Source of the DNA: Ailurus styani
Taxonomy: Eukaryota; Chordata; Mammalia; Carnivora; Ailuridae
Reading direction: 5' to 3'
DNA: 64,000 nt
Assembly: GCA_002007465.1 (NCBI GenBank)
Contig: LNAC01000030.1
Location: 8,652,885-8,716,884, forward strand
Below the pieces are notes generated by a model. That model was not told the origin of the DNA. It did not search any database and worked only from the letters and a program-made list of their open reading frames with translations. The position numbers were made by a program, and so were the translations under genes. This document shows, in pieces, positions 1-11,486 of the stretch; the stretch's first letter is position 1, and every line of letters starts with the position of its first letter.

Positions 1-730
1 AACCGACCCCCACTCTCCCTGGGTCGGCTCCAGAGAATGTGGCCTGGACAAGGCTCCACGCATCGGCTGGTCTTAAGAAAGAGCCACCCTGTTCTTAAAG
101 AGAATTGTGGTCAGAGAAATGACTTGGTCTCAGTGGTCCTTCTTACTCAATAGAGCTTCTCTCTGGTGTCTCAAGTCACATCCGTTTACCTTCCTGACCC
201 ACGGGCAGGGTCTCCACAGCTTGGGACATGAAGGGCTAATAGCAACAATGCTTTTCCAGTGACTATTTACACCTTACCTCCCCTTTTCCAGAGACCCTAA
301 AAAGAAGAACAAATCCAAATATCTGATTCCCAGAAAATGTTTTCACCAACAGCTATTAGTCTAACCCTGAAATGGAATAAATCCAACCCTTGCATTAGCT
401 TGCAAAGAATAACCCCACTGCCAATTTACAGATGATGTCAAATGTGGCAAACCCAACGGCTTGCAGCAGAACGACCACAGGGTACAATCTTTCAGACTTC
501 CCTGCTTCCTTCTTCTGGTTTCTCATTCATACTCTTAATTAATATCTATCTACATGGCACTCTGCTCTTAGGACACAAGTCCCGTGGTGCCAAAGATGCA
601 TGACTCAGAACTGCTTCTTCCAGTCTTCCAGATCCCTGTCACGGATCTTTAGCTATAGAGTTACCAAAGTGGGAGCAGGCGCTTGTGACCCCTACTCCAT
701 CCTCAGAGCAACCTTAGCGCAGAATATTAT
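1..730. other. Unique sequence, no feature recognised
   Basis: No repeat family, long frame, RNA gene or CpG cluster is visible in this stretch. It is moderately AT-rich around 230-550. Sequence conservation across carnivores would be the only way to tell whether it holds regulatory DNA. Confidence 0.5.
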
Positions 731-734
731 ATGG

Positions 735-925
735 GCTTTGGGACCACAATGGACCTGAGTTCAAGTCCTGACTTTGCCACTCTCTGACCTTGGGCAACTC
801 GGGTAATCGGTCAGCCTGGGTTTCTGTGTCTGTAAAATGGGAATGCTCGTGCTGGCAGGTTTACTGTAAGGATTTGTTGAGGTCACTGTGCAAAAGACTT
901 ACCCCAGTGCCTGGTGGAGAGTGAG
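735..925 (+). mobile_element. MIR SINE fragment
   Basis: The stretch follows the MIR pattern: 'gacctgagttcaagtcc', then a 'ctctgaccttgggcaa' core, then 'tctgtaaaatgggaat' and an ending of the 'cagtgcctgg' type. MIR is an ancient tRNA-derived SINE shared by all mammals. Boundaries are approximate. Confidence 0.8.
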
Positions 926-934
926 TACAATGAA

Positions 935-1012
935 TGTTAGGTATTTTTGTTTCCATTTTACATATAAGGAAACTGAGGCTCAGAAAGTTTCCTAAGAGAC
1001 ACACAGATGCAT
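935..1012 (-). mobile_element. MIR fragment, reverse orientation
   Basis: 'ccattttacatataaggaaa' followed by 'ctgaggctcagaaag' is the reverse complement of the MIR core. It lies next to a forward MIR, so the two form a short inverted pair. Boundaries are approximate. Confidence 0.65.
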
Positions 1013-1984
1013 GAGAGTTATGAGAGGCAAATTCATCTCTCTGATTCTGTATTCTGGGCCTTTTGAGGGGTGCTTTTTTATTTGACAGTTCTGCAGAGTT
1101 CAGTCTTTAGAGTGAACTTGGGAACAAAAGAACCTAATGAAGCCTCAGAGAAGATCAAACAGGACAAGTCGGGGGAAGAGAATAGCACAAAAGACAGTGA
1201 AGAGGGAGATTCCTGCTGATTCCTGCCACCTCTCCCTATTGATGTCAAGAAACACAACAAACGCAGAAGAATATTAGGGGAAAAAGATGAGGGGGTGGCA
1301 GCATAGAAGGAGAGGAGCCTCAGAGTCTGAAGAAGAGAATTGGAAAATTAAATGCCAAACACGTCACAACTTTACTGGCCCCTCAATGTTCCCTAAGCCA
1401 GGTGGACACCCAGGGCTGGCCCCTTTCTGGATGGAGAAATAGCTGGCTACCAAGGCAAAGGACTCACCCCTGCTTCCGGAAACAGTTGGCCCCAGAGACA
1501 ACAAAGCTCCCAAATTCCTGGTCTCCGATTTCTGCCTCAGAACATTCTTGGGCCAAAATAAATGTGGGAACCCCATGGTGGAGTATTGGAGCTGGAAGAA
1601 AATCCAAGATGTCGCCCAACACAGCCCAGTCCTTCCAGGCAAAACCACACCAAAACCATCCCGACAGATGCTAATTAGATGAATGGTTTTAAATTAAATA
1701 ATGGGGAATGGGGGAGGAGAGAAGGGTGCCAAGGATAATTGGAACAGAAACCCAGGCCAGAGAAAACAGTGAAGAAGCCCAGGAATTACTTAAGCACACA
1801 CAAAAGAGGCCTGGACACAGGTAGGGGCTTGTTTCCACCCAAGAGTCTGATGCAGCTATGGAGCCCCACGTGGCCCTGGAGAGCTTTGGTCTGGGCTCCT
1901 CCGTTTCTCAGCCACGCTGCTGGTGTCCCTCCAGTAAAGGTTCATGGGGGACAGCCTGGTGACCTCCCAGAAGCCCTGTGAGAG
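1013..1984. other. Unique sequence, no feature recognised
   Basis: I see no repeat family I can name and no convincing coding frame. Short overlapping frames on both strands (60-94 codons) have no recognisable domain and no splice context. Confidence 0.45.
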
Positions 1985-2385
1985 GTCTTTCCTGCCTCAT
2001 GGCCCTCGCCTCGGGCTTTCAGGTCCTGGAACAAACTGCATTCTCCTCTCCCTTCTCAGCCTTTGCCACTGCAGTTCCCTTTGCCTGGAATACCATTCCC
2101 TCACCTGGCTTCCCACCCCTGATCCCAGCTCACCAATGCCTACTGTTCTAGGAGGCCTAGTCTTGGTTCTCCCCACCCACTCCAAAAAGCTCTGAGCCCC
2201 TGCAGCTGAGTGCCGAGGGAGCTCTCTGTGCCCTCACACCCCAGCCCAAGACATGTCACTTCTGTCCCCCACTACGCTAAAGCCTCCAGCCAGCAGGGAC
2301 TATGGCCACCTGGTCACAGTTCTGTCCCCTGGACTGAGCCTGGAGTGTAGATGCTTCATAAATGTTTGGTGGATTAAAAAAAAAA
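1985..2385 (+). mobile_element. L2 LINE 3' end
   Basis: The order of signals is that of an L2 3' end: 'gccactgcagttccctttgc', 'ctggaataccattccc', then a final 'gcttcataaatgtttggtgg' before an A-run. L2 is an inactive ancient LINE. The 5' boundary is uncertain. Confidence 0.75.
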
Positions 2386-2514
2386 AAAAAAGGAAATAAA
2401 TGGTCACTTCCCATAACATGGCCCCACCACTTCAATTTTTGAGGCTGAAAATAATAAGAAGTGGGTAACTAATGTGCCCTTAAGGGTCTCTAAATAATAA
2501 TAAAATAGACATGT

Positions 2515-2715
2515 ATGAATGCTTCTAATGTGCGGTCCCTATGCTAGATTTATACTCCTGCCTCAGTCAAGTGCACTCAACCTCGTGAGCCCGGGGCTGC
2601 TGTCATTTCCCCCACCTCCAGGGTGGGGAAATGAAGATCAGAGAGGCTGAGGAGCCTGCCAGAGGTCACAGAGCCTTGCCTTACTAGGCTGGGGGTCTGG
2701 CTAGTCCTGGAGCTC
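2515..2715 (-). mobile_element. MIR fragment, reverse orientation
   Basis: Reverse MIR core: 'ggggaaatgaagatcagaga' followed by 'gccagaggtcacagag'. The left part (from 'gcttctaatgtgcggtccct') resembles the MIR 3' segment. Diverged, with approximate ends. Confidence 0.65.
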
Positions 2716-3261
2716 ACGCAGTTGCTAAGGCGCCAGCCACTCCGGCCCGAAACCCACTTCAGAAAGCCCCTCGAGTGTAACTCGAAACTGTGCCTGCAAC
2801 CCTCAGCCCATTTCCTCTTCTCGCATCTCAAGCCCAGATGGGGTCTGACACTCACCTCAACCCCCCATCACAGAGCTGGAGCCCAGCAGAGCCCTGGGAA
2901 TGTGGAACTCACCGTGGACAGCGAGGTCAGGAGGAAGCGACCACTAAGGAGGGACTAGGGGGGATTATTCTCCTGGGTCCAAAGGTGCCACATGGCCCCG
3001 GCTGCCACACGCCTCATGACCTTGGCAAAGCAGAGGTCTCAGAGCAGAGAAGGAAGCCAGTGACAAGCAGATTTTCGTCACAGGTTAGGTGTCTCCTGTC
3101 CAAGGACAGCGGGGACTAGCCAAGGCTGCCTCCTCCACGCAGTCTTTCTTGATTCCACACATGTGACTTGTCAGTGTTGCCAGAGCCCTCTGAGCCTTCT
3201 GTTGGCACCTGGGCTACGGAGGCCCATGGCCCTAACCTGTGTGTACCTTGTGGCCCAGCCT

Positions 3262-3505
3262 CAGGCAGCTCTGCCACGTCCCTAACCTCTCAGGGTCTCA
3301 CCCACTTATCTGGAAAATGGGGATGTTAACAGCTTTTAGCCCACAGAGCTCTTGGAAAGAGTATATGTATTCGTATACTCGCAGAGCAGACTGACACACA
3401 TGACTGTAGATAATGTGATTATATACATGAGCATAGATAATGTTTATGGGTGTGTAAATGCTTCGATTACTTCTTGGCATGAGGAAATGCTTAATAAACA
3501 TCCCT
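3262..3505 (+). mobile_element. MIR fragment
   Basis: 'cctaacctctcagggtctca' and 'atctggaaaatggggatgtt' match the MIR core in forward orientation. The downstream part, rich in 'tatatgtattcgtatactcg'-like sequence, is diverged and ends near 'aggaaatgcttaataaac'. Confidence 0.65.
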
Positions 3506-3597
3506 TGTTCTTATTAATGTCTATATGACTGGGTCCACGCCAGGGAGGGACACCACTTGGGACCACAGGGGATGAAGCCCTTTACAAAACCAAGCTG

Positions 3598-3785
3598 AAG
3601 TTCCCAAACACTGGTCTGCGATACAGCCTCTGGGAGGGAACCCCCCCTTGGGGCTTTTGTTAAGGACAGATTCCACAACAAGACCTGCTGACTTTGAGTC
3701 TCTGAGATGTTGCCTAGGAACTTACATTCTTACAACCCGTCCAGATGATTACGATGATCAGCCAGATCTGAAACCCACTGGGCAA
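3598..3785. mobile_element. hAT-Charlie (MER5-like) fragment, tentative
   Basis: The stretch opens with 'gttcccaaacactggtctgc' and holds 'gactttgagtctctgagatg', which looks like a decayed MER5-type non-autonomous hAT element. I recognise the general pattern only; a repeat-library search is needed to name it. Confidence 0.45.
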
Positions 3786-4099
3786 GCTGAGCTATTTCTC
3801 GTGCAAATGGGGCAGTGAGCACTCTGCTGGAGTTTCCACCGTGAGAAGGGGTCTCTCCCTCCTCCCACGCCCTCCCCTCCTCCCTTTGGCTCATCAACAC
3901 CTTGAGTTTTTCTCTGCAGCACTTTCTCCAGAAGAACTCCAGGCAGACCTTCTCTGGACCAGGTAAACCCTGAGGAACTAAGTCTGGTTTTCCACCCACT
4001 GAATGTCGAGGAACAGTTTAACTTCCATCCCCCATGCGGATAAAGGTTTGCTACAAATGTAACTTGTATCCACTGGCTCGTAGGGACCATGTGTGATCT

Positions 4100-4235
4100 G
4101 TCAGAAAGATGTCTCGGAGCTTCCAACCTCTCCGTTTACTGCTAAAGAAGCTGAAGCCCAGAGGGGATATATGATTTGTCCACGGTCACACAGCAGGAAA
4201 CCAGAGTGGAGACGACAGCTCGAGCCTCTAGCCTA
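4100..4235 (-). mobile_element. MIR fragment, reverse orientation
   Basis: 'gaagctgaagcccagagggg' and 'ggtcacacagcaggaaacc' are the reverse MIR core with its typical 'tcacacagc' marker. Confidence 0.7.
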
Positions 4236-4367
4236 TGAGCCTGTGCCCTTTCCACCAGGACAGGCCCCTGTTCCAAATACCACGGGCCAACTCATTTATA
4301 CACCAACCATGAGGCTACGCGCTACAAAGTCTTACTTTGTGAGTCCTCTGTACCAGTAGGCACAGTG

Positions 4368-4560
4368 CTCACGGCTGTACATACATTCTCTCCTTCAAGT
4401 CTCGGGAACTTTCTTCACCATGGGCATTATTAGCCTCATTTCACCTCTAGGACAACTGAGCCTCAGTGAGGTAAAGTGACCTGCTCGAAGCCATTCAGCC
4501 AGAAAGAATCAGGATGGCAGTCCAAGCCTGCCTATTTCCAGAACCCAGCCTCTTGGCTCT
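4368..4560 (-). mobile_element. MIR fragment, reverse orientation
   Basis: Reverse MIR pattern: 'attagcctcatttcacctct', 'actgagcctcagtgaggtaa' and 'agccattcagccagaaag'. It lies about 130 bp from the previous reverse MIR and is a separate copy. Confidence 0.7.
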
Positions 4561-5465
4561 GAGGCCAGCCATGGAGCTCACTGATGTCTCTCACCTCAAA
4601 ACCTACCCTTCCATGTCTACCCTGTGATGGGGGGCGGGGACTTGGCAAACCAGGCGGGTCGGCCGTGAGGGGCTAAGGGAGACTCTGAGACTGGAGGAGG
4701 AAGGCCTCGTTCCTCCTGGTCCGCTTCCTGTTCCTGCATCGGGTCCCCCTCAGAGGCACCAGAACAGCTTTACTGCACCTATTCCTTCAAAGTTGGGGTG
4801 CAGGCCCAGGGCCTCACCCCGGCTGAGGTCTGAGTGTCAGCTCCCCAGGGCCTCCTCTGAGTTCCTAAATCTTAATCCTTCCAATCTCTTCATTTTGCTG
4901 TCCGGGCTTTAGGGGTCGGGATTCCTGTGAGAACTTGGTGCCCCAGAGGTGGAATCTGGAGATCTGTTTTGCTCCGGTGAAGTCACCCCTGCGACACTCC
5001 TTCACCCTGGCAGCAGCCGCTCCTTCCTGGGGCAGAAGTGGAATCCACTTTGCAGCCTTTCTGACATGACAGAACGGTTTCAGCCCCTACCTCACCCCCG
5101 GATTCCAACACTAGCCAGCCAGCACCCTTCCTCAGAGGTCTGGGTCCGGGTCACAGGAGGCCCGTGAGCCCAGGGACACCAGCCCCAACTGGGGTGCTCC
5201 TGATGGACGCAACCGTTGGCTTCCTGGAGCCTGCTTCCGGGAGCAGCCTGGCTTCCTGGAGAGGCTGCAGGTAACAAAAGGACTTGAGTCAATGGGCAGA
5301 GGGCGCAATCCCAAGGCATCGGTGTCACCTAAGCAGGAATTGTTCACTAATAAGGAGGACTTCCAGAGGGCGAGAGCCTACTCTTCCTGGGGAGAGAGGT
5401 CAGCCCAGGGGGGAGAGTGGGTCTCACGGGTGACCAGCGCTGCCCAGCAAAAATGCCTGGAGTTT
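4561..5465. other. Unique, moderately GC-rich sequence
   Basis: No repeat or gene is recognised. Frames on both strands are under 90 codons, overlap each other and show no domain. Confidence 0.45.
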
Positions 5466-5733
5466 CACCAAAGAGCATACACATGTGGCAAATCAGCGCA
5501 TGGAAAGATCTTCAGCATCACTAACCATGAGGGAAACACAGCTTACAAACCATAATGAGATATCAATGAGATATCACTGCACACCTGTCAGAAGGGCTAA
5601 AATTAAAAATACTGACAACATGAAACACTGGTGAGGATGCAGAGAAACAGGATCCATCATATGTCACTGGTGGGAATATGACAGGGCATAGACCCTGTGG
5701 AAAACAGTTTAGAAGTCTCTTTAAAAATCACAC

Positions 5734-5934
5734 TGGGCACCTGGGTGGCTCAGTCGCTTAAGTGTCTGCCTTTGGCTCAGGTCATGATCCCAGTACCCTG
5801 GAATCGAGCCCCACATCAGGCTCCCTGCTCAGCAGGGAGCCAGCTACTCCCTCTCCCTCTGCTGCTTCCCCAGCTTGTGCTCTCTCTCTCTCTGTCAAAT
5901 AAATAAATAAAGTAAAATAAAAAATAAAAATAAT
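5734..5934 (+). mobile_element. Can-SINE (tRNA-Lys-derived), inside L1
   Basis: Head 'gggcacctgggtggctcag', then the A/B-box tRNA-like part, a CT-rich middle and a 'caaataaataaataaa' tail. An imperfect target duplication flanks it ('aaaaatcacac' at 5723-5733 and 'aaaaaccaaac' at 5935-5945, 9 of 11 matching). The right-hand copy continues into the L1 sequence. Confidence 0.95.
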
Positions 5935-6606
5935 AAAAACCAAACATATAACTGCCATATGACCCAGCATTTGCACTCCTGGGCCTTTACCCCAGAGAAG
6001 TGAAAGCTTACATTCAAACACAAAAAAGTTGTACATGAATGCTGATAGCAGTTTTCTTTAGAACAGCTACAACCTGGAAACAATCCAGGTGTCCTCTAAT
6101 AGGGCAATGGTTAAACAAACTGTGGTATACCTATACCATGGACTACTACGCAGCAATAGTACATTGATATACATTAGTGTGCACAGCTACTGATACAAAC
6201 TAACTATTGATACATACAAAGACCTCAATATTGAGACAATTGCCCTAACTGAAACAAGGCAATCCCGAAAGGTTAAATATGGCATGATTGCATGTAAATA
6301 ATAGTCTTGAAATGACAAAACTATAGACATAGAGACCAGATTGGTGGTTGACAGGGTCAAGGACAGGGTGGGGACAGGAGGGAAGTGCGGGAAGCTGGAG
6401 ACGGGCAGTGTGAACGATCCTTGTGGGGATGGAAAGAAATGCTTTGCATCTCCACCGTGTCAGTGTCAGGGTTCCGGCTGTGACACACTATAGTTTTACA
6501 AGATGCTCCCGCTGGGCAGAACTGGGTGAAGAGTACAGGGGATTGCTCTGCATTATTTCTTACAACTGTATGTGAATCTGCAACTCAAAATTAAAATTTC
6601 AATTAA

Positions 6607-6800
6607 GGGCGCCGGGGTGGCTCAGTGGGTTAAAGCCTCTGCCATCAGCTCAGGTCATGATCTCAGGGTCCTGGGATCAAGGCCCACACTGGGCTCTCTG
6701 CTCAGCAGGGAGCCTGCTTCCTCCTCTCTCTCTGTCTGCCTCAGCCTACTTGTGATCTCTCTCCCTCTGTGAAATAAATAAAAAATAAATAAAATAAAAT
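6607..6800 (+). mobile_element. Can-SINE, mustelid-like subfamily
   Basis: Head 'gggcgccggggtggctcagt', then the 'gttaaagcctctgcc' variant and a 'cagcctacttgtgatctctc' 3' part. I associate this subfamily with mustelids. A perfect 14-bp target duplication 'aaaatttcaattaa' lies at 6593-6606 and 6801-6814. Confidence 0.96.
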
Positions 6801-6820
6801 AAAATTTCAATTAAAAAAAG

Positions 6821-7534
6821 AAACCACCTGCATGACCTTTACAAAGTACCCACCTGAGTTTGGAGACTGAATCAACGGGGCGCCATGAGGCTTGGACATA
6901 TACGTATGTTTTTGAAAGTCTCCCCAAGACTTGAAAACCACACAATTAAATGACGGCTAAGGTCTCTTCAGCTAAAAATGTAACATGTGAAAATATATTC
7001 TAATCCAAACATCTTATGTTTTCGGGCTAGAACTAGCCCCCCTCTATCTCTCCCACCCAGTCTCCCCGGCAGAAAGGAAGAGGAAGCCCGAAAGAGAATC
7101 AGGACATGAGCGTGGTGACTGGAGAGGGAACTGCTCTCTCCTTCATGGTCCAAGGACTTCTAACCACGAGGCTCGCAGCTAAGCATAGCTAATGGCCACA
7201 GTGGCTAAGGGTGGGACTAGAACTCAGCTTTCTTGCTCTGCCCTCGGCAACTCGGCTGAGGGTGGGCAGCCCCCCAATACATGTCCAAACAGTTAGAAAT
7301 GGTTCTAATTATAACCAGGAAGTTTTTAAGCCTGTGGGTGGGAAAGAATGCCAATTCATCTAATAGCCGTTACTACACACAATAAACCACCCCCCCACAC
7401 ACATTCTTGGCTCAGATTTTGAGGGTGACAAATGGTGTCTCCACTGGCACAGATAGGAGCCTTTATCACGTAGGGGAGAAAACCCGAATCTCTGGAGAAG
7501 AACAAGACGGGGAAAGGTCTGGGGGAGGACAGCG
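6821..7534. other. Unique sequence, no feature recognised
   Basis: No repeat family or coding frame that I can support. It includes a short C-run at 7389-7395 near 'caccccccca'. Confidence 0.45.
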
Positions 7535-7700
7535 GTTCTCTATGTCCCCGGTTATACTGGATAGCTTGAGGGGTTCTTTCTCCCTTCATAATTAGCCAAT
7601 TAATTAGCCTCTCAGTTCTCTGTGTTCCTGGGCGTACTGGCTAGCTGGGAGTGGAGGGGTCCTTCCCCCTTCATAATTAGCCAACTAATCATCCTCTTCT
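7535..7700. repeat. Imperfect ~83-bp tandem duplication with TAATTAG cores
   Basis: Copy 1 (7535-7614) and copy 2 (7615-about 7700) align from 'gttctct' through 'tcccttcataattagccaa'. Copy 2 has an extra ~6 bases ('gagtgg' region). Each copy carries 'cataattagccaa', and TAAT/ATTA cores recur, followed by 'catgctaatgaatcac'. I know no repeat family with this unit. Confidence 0.8.
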
Positions 7701-8084
7701 CCATGCTAATGAATCACCCAAGAGTCTTCAATGGAGAGGAGTAATCAGAGAGGTTTTGCTGCTTGAGGCCCCACAGCCTCCCTCCGCGTCCCCCTCACTT
7801 CCACCGAGTGGGAGGCGGCTCCCCTGCCACCCTGAGCACAGAACTGTGAGCTTGTGACCCCAAGCCAGTTAACTTCACAGCCAACATGCTGGGTGGGGAG
7901 GTGGGGCCCCAGGAGTTGTCGGGCAAGAAGCAGAAGCTCCAAACTGAGCAAGGGTCCAACTCCCCCTGTTAGCGCGGCCAGCTTGGCCCCAGCAGCAGCC
8001 CAACCACAGGGGTTACTGCTTCAAGAGGCCACTCTTTGCTTCCCCCTGGTGTGCCAGCAGCACTGTCCAGATCACTGCAGGAGG

Positions 8085-8285
8085 CTGGGAAGAAGGCAAC
8101 TTCATCCACCATTCACTAGCTGGCTGACTCTCAGCAAGTCACTTCACCTCTCTGAGCCTTCTCTTTCTGTCTCCACAGAACCCTCCTCTCAGAGTGGCTG
8201 GGGTGGGGGGAAGGATTAGAGTAGCAGCTGCCAGTGCTGGGGCCTGCAGTGGGTACCTGGCAGCCAGGAAGGTGATAGAAATGGT
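8085..8285 (+). mobile_element. MIR fragment
   Basis: 'actctcagcaagtcacttca' followed by 'cctctctgagccttctcttt' is the forward MIR core. The part downstream of 'cagaaccctcc' is weakly preserved. Confidence 0.7.
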
Positions 8286-8810
8286 CTACTTCCAAGCTCC
8301 CAGAACCACGAGCCTCTTAGTAGGTCCTCTGCATGGCTCAGTTCCTCACAGCTGGGATCTCAATAGGTTTGAAACACCCAAAAGCTATTCAATAGCATGT
8401 TCTCAAAGAACACTGAAGGCTATGGAGAACGTTTCCCAAAGATCCCTGAGTGATAAGCACAGAGGAGCAAACTACATATGCAGTAGGAAGCCAGTATGGT
8501 CACAGGGAGAAGAAGCATGGGGATGAAATCCACCAGGCCATTGACAATGGCTTTCCTTGGGTGATGGGACGGAGGGGGTGGAGGGAGACTTTGAGGGTGG
8601 TTCTTCTCATCATTACACTTCTAATATTCATGAAATTTCTACCACAAACATCTAAAATCTAGAGAAATACTATTTTATGTTTATATGCTATAAAAATCTT
8701 TTTACATCATATATAATATAGAAAAGCTACCCATCTTTAAAATCCTTCAGTAGAATTATTCAGAACCGATTCCCTGTCATTCACACATTCATCAGGAATG
8801 ACTCCTGATG
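8286..8810. other. Unassigned sequence, possibly an ancient repeat
   Basis: 'ttccttgggtgatgggac' and the AT-rich tail from 8600 resemble the end of an old LINE, but I cannot name the family. No gene is supported. Confidence 0.35.
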
Positions 8811-9010
8811 GAGTGCCTGGGTGGCTCAGTCATTAAGCGTCTGCCTTCAGTTCAGGTCATGATCCTGGGGTCCTGGGATCGAGTCCTGCACCAGGCTCTC
8901 TGCTCGGCGGGAAGCCTGCTTCTCCCTCTCCCTCTGCCCCTGCTTGTGTTTCTCTCTCACTGAGTCTCTCTCTGTCAAATAAATAAATAAAATCTTTAAA
9001 AAAAAAAAAA
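8811..9010 (+). mobile_element. Can-SINE
   Basis: Head 'gagtgcctgggtggctcagt', tRNA-like promoter part, CT-rich middle, then 'caaataaataaataaaatc' and an A-run. I found no clear target duplication. Confidence 0.94.
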
Positions 9011-9404
9011 GAATTGTACGGGATGCCGGGGTGGGGGTAATGTGGTGAGGTGGGGTACAGGGGTGCAGGAGACCCAGTCCTGGCCCTCAGGAAATTGGAC
9101 AACCTAAGAAGAAAGAAATGCAGGAGTTATGGAGGAGGACGGGCAACATGTTCTGGAACTCTCAGAGCAGGAAGATCAAGGAGGGCCACTTAGAGGCACA
9201 TTACAGGCTGATTTGGGAAGGATGCAGTTGTGGCATTGAGACACGTGGTGCTACACATGCTGCAGGGCTACGGGGAAAACCTGACTGGGGACATTGGCTG
9301 GGGACAGGAAAAGGGAGATCTCCCGCTCCTTAACTTTCTACCACCTGCTCTTCCCTGGACACAGCACAGAAAAGGGTCCCTCGCTGGGCAGCTCACAGAA
9401 TCGC
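9011..9404. other. Unique sequence, weak reverse L2 similarity
   Basis: 'cctggccctcaggaaattgg' resembles reverse L2, but the match is short. The rest is unassigned. Confidence 0.35.
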
Positions 9405-9500
9405 CGGACCATAGTGTGCAGAGGGGAAAGGTCGAATGTCCTCATTATATTTATGAGGACATCGAGGCCCAGTGAGGGGAAGGGTCCTGCTCTCAAAGTC
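9405..9500 (-). mobile_element. MIR fragment, reverse orientation
   Basis: 'atttatgaggacatcgaggc' and 'ccagtgaggggaagggtcct' are a short, diverged reverse MIR core. Confidence 0.55.
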
Positions 9501-9784
9501 TCCTGATTTTTTATCCAGGGAACGAGTGAGCCTCACATTCCAAGGAAGACTTGGCTTCTGACACCATTGCTATGCAGGGTGTGTTTTCCAGAAGTGACAA
9601 GGCGGCACCACAGCCCCATGATACTGTTCTGAGATGCTATGATTCCTTCTTCCTGTTTGTCTTCCACATCTGCTACAGAGGTCCTAAAGATGAACCTTCC
9701 TCTGCCTCGCTCCCATACCTTGGAACTCCAAACTCTGACCATGGGTTAAACCTGACTTAAATTCATCCTAAGAAAACTAACAAG

Positions 9785-9880
9785 GTTAGATGCTTTTACT
9801 CTTCATAATAACCCTGTGAAGCAGCAACTATTATTTCCATTTTACAGATGAAAATAAAGAGAAGAAATTTCTCCTCTGAG
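9785..9880 (-). mobile_element. MIR fragment, reverse orientation
   Basis: 'ataataaccctgtgaagcag' and 'tccattttacagatgaaaat' are characteristic of reverse MIR. Confidence 0.75.
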
Positions 9881-10144
9881 TCCATGTTAAGAGAAATACA
9901 ATAGAGTACAGTAGTTTGCAAACATTTTTGACCCCAAAATATCACTGAACACGACATCAAAAGCTAATGGTGTACTATACGTTGGCTAATTGAACTTAAA
10001 TTTTAAAAAAAGATTAACAACAACAACAACAACCAGAAAACTGACAATGGCTCTACCTGCACACCAGTCCACACAGGTAAGCAAAAAAAAACCTTTTCTT
10101 TCTGGCATACCCAACAGTGCCCTCTCTTGGCATAACAGAGAGCA

Positions 10145-10350
10145 GAAGAATGGTTAAAGACAAAGGTTTTGTAGCCAGACAGACCTGGGTTCAAGTCTCT
10201 GATCCAACTCTTATTAGCTGTCTGAACTTAGGTGATTTATATAATTTTTCTGTGTCTTCTTTTCCTAATTTGTAAAATGGTTATATGCAACCCACAGGGT
10301 TATTATGAGGATTACATTAAATAATATATGTAAAGTGTTTAGTACTCTAC
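10145..10350 (+). mobile_element. MIR, nearly complete
   Basis: Forward MIR with 'agacctgggttcaagtctct', 'ttattagctgtctgaactta' and 'tttgtaaaatggttatatgc', then 'gaggattacattaaataata'. It is one of the better preserved MIRs here. Confidence 0.85.
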
Positions 10351-10369
10351 TATAAATTCAAGTCACCAG

Positions 10370-10515
10370 ACTGTGAGCCAGATGAGGGCAACCAAGGGTC
10401 GAGTCTGCCTTGTCCACCCTGAATCCCCAGCACTTAACAAAAAGCCTGGCCTTTAACATAGGCTCAGTAAAATTTGATGAACAAATGATAAGTAAATGAA
10501 TGAATGAATGAAATT
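10370..10515 (+). mobile_element. L2 LINE 3' end
   Basis: 'gactgtgagccagatgaggg', 'aatccccagcacttaac' and 'aggctcagtaaaatttgatg' are the L2 3' end. It terminates in a short TGAA repeat, as L2 copies commonly do. Confidence 0.85.
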
Positions 10516-11181
10516 CAGCCTAAATTAAAGGTTCAGTGCTACGATAATTATATCTGACAATGTCCCCAAATTGCACATCCAAAAACAGTAGTATTTTAAG
10601 AAGAGAAAACCACCCAAAAGCTGATTTCACAGATTTCTACTAAAGAATTGCTAATGGGGAAAAGGGGGTCTTGGGTTTCCAACACGATGTTATACTAAAC
10701 ACTCTTCAGACCCTCCAACCAAAATCAACCAAACATGCTAGCTAGAAAAGAAATGTTTTAACTGGATCCATTAACTCTCAAAAATGTAACGCATATTCCT
10801 AACAAAAACTACATGAACACTGGAATTCAGAGATGTTAATGATGCTCTAAAGCTACATGAAATGAAGATCAGAAACAAAACCCAGAGCCCACCCAAGATG
10901 AGAACTCTAAGAGAAAACCCTCTCCACATAAATCCAATACCCCCAACAAGTTACACGCTGGTGTCAAGGTGAACTAGAACAGAAGTGCTCTACCCTCTAC
11001 TCCCTAGGGACTACAAGGCAAATTGCTTATACTGAACATTGGCAATGAATGGAAGTGGGGGGAAAGCCTCTCCTAGAGTTTGTAGCTATAAGCCAACGTT
11101 ATTAAGAGGGCTTGCAGCCTGAATTCACTGTACTTGGGTGGGTCAGAAATACCAAGCCAAGAGTGTATGTTATAGTGGTCT

Positions 11182-11486
11182 GAGGGGTCCCTCGGTGGCT
11201 GAGTTAAGTGTCTCCCTTCAGCTCAGGTCATGAACCAAGGGCCCTGGGATGGAGCCCNCTGAGGGGTCCCTCGGTGGCTGAGTTAAGTGTCTCCCTTCAG
11301 CTCAGGTCATGAACCAAGGGTCCTGGGATGGAGCCCTGCATTGGGTTCCCCACCCAGCAAGGGAGACTTCTTCTCCTTCTGCTCCTCCTTCTCCCCCACC
11401 CCCACTTGAGCGCTCTCTCTCTCTCTCTCTNTCTCTCTCTCTCAAATAAATAAATAAAATCTTTTTAAAAACGAATAAATGAATAA
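11182..11486 (+). mobile_element. Can-SINE with duplicated 5' part and two N positions
   Basis: The SINE head and A/B-box part occur twice in a row: 11180-11257 and 11259-11336, 78 bp each with one mismatch (C at 11242, T at 11321). A single N at 11258 separates them. The CT-rich part has a second N at 11431 and ends in 'caaataaataaataaaatc'. The target duplication 'agtggtct' lies at 11174-11181 and 11487-11494. The doubling includes two bases of that duplication, so it probably arose after insertion or in assembly. Confidence 0.93.

Larger units (their letters stand above)
5466..6820 (+). mobile_element. Old L1 (L1M-type) ORF2 end and 3' UTR, split by two Can-SINEs
   Basis: The L1 ORF2 3' segment is recognisable ('gaggatgcagagaaac', 'gacccagcatttgcactcct', 'aacctggaaacaatccagg'). 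It is followed by an L1M-type 3' UTR ('ggtggttgacagggtc') and an A-rich end. Many substitutions and stops make it inactive. Can-SINEs at 5734 and 6607 are younger insertions into it. Confidence 0.85.
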
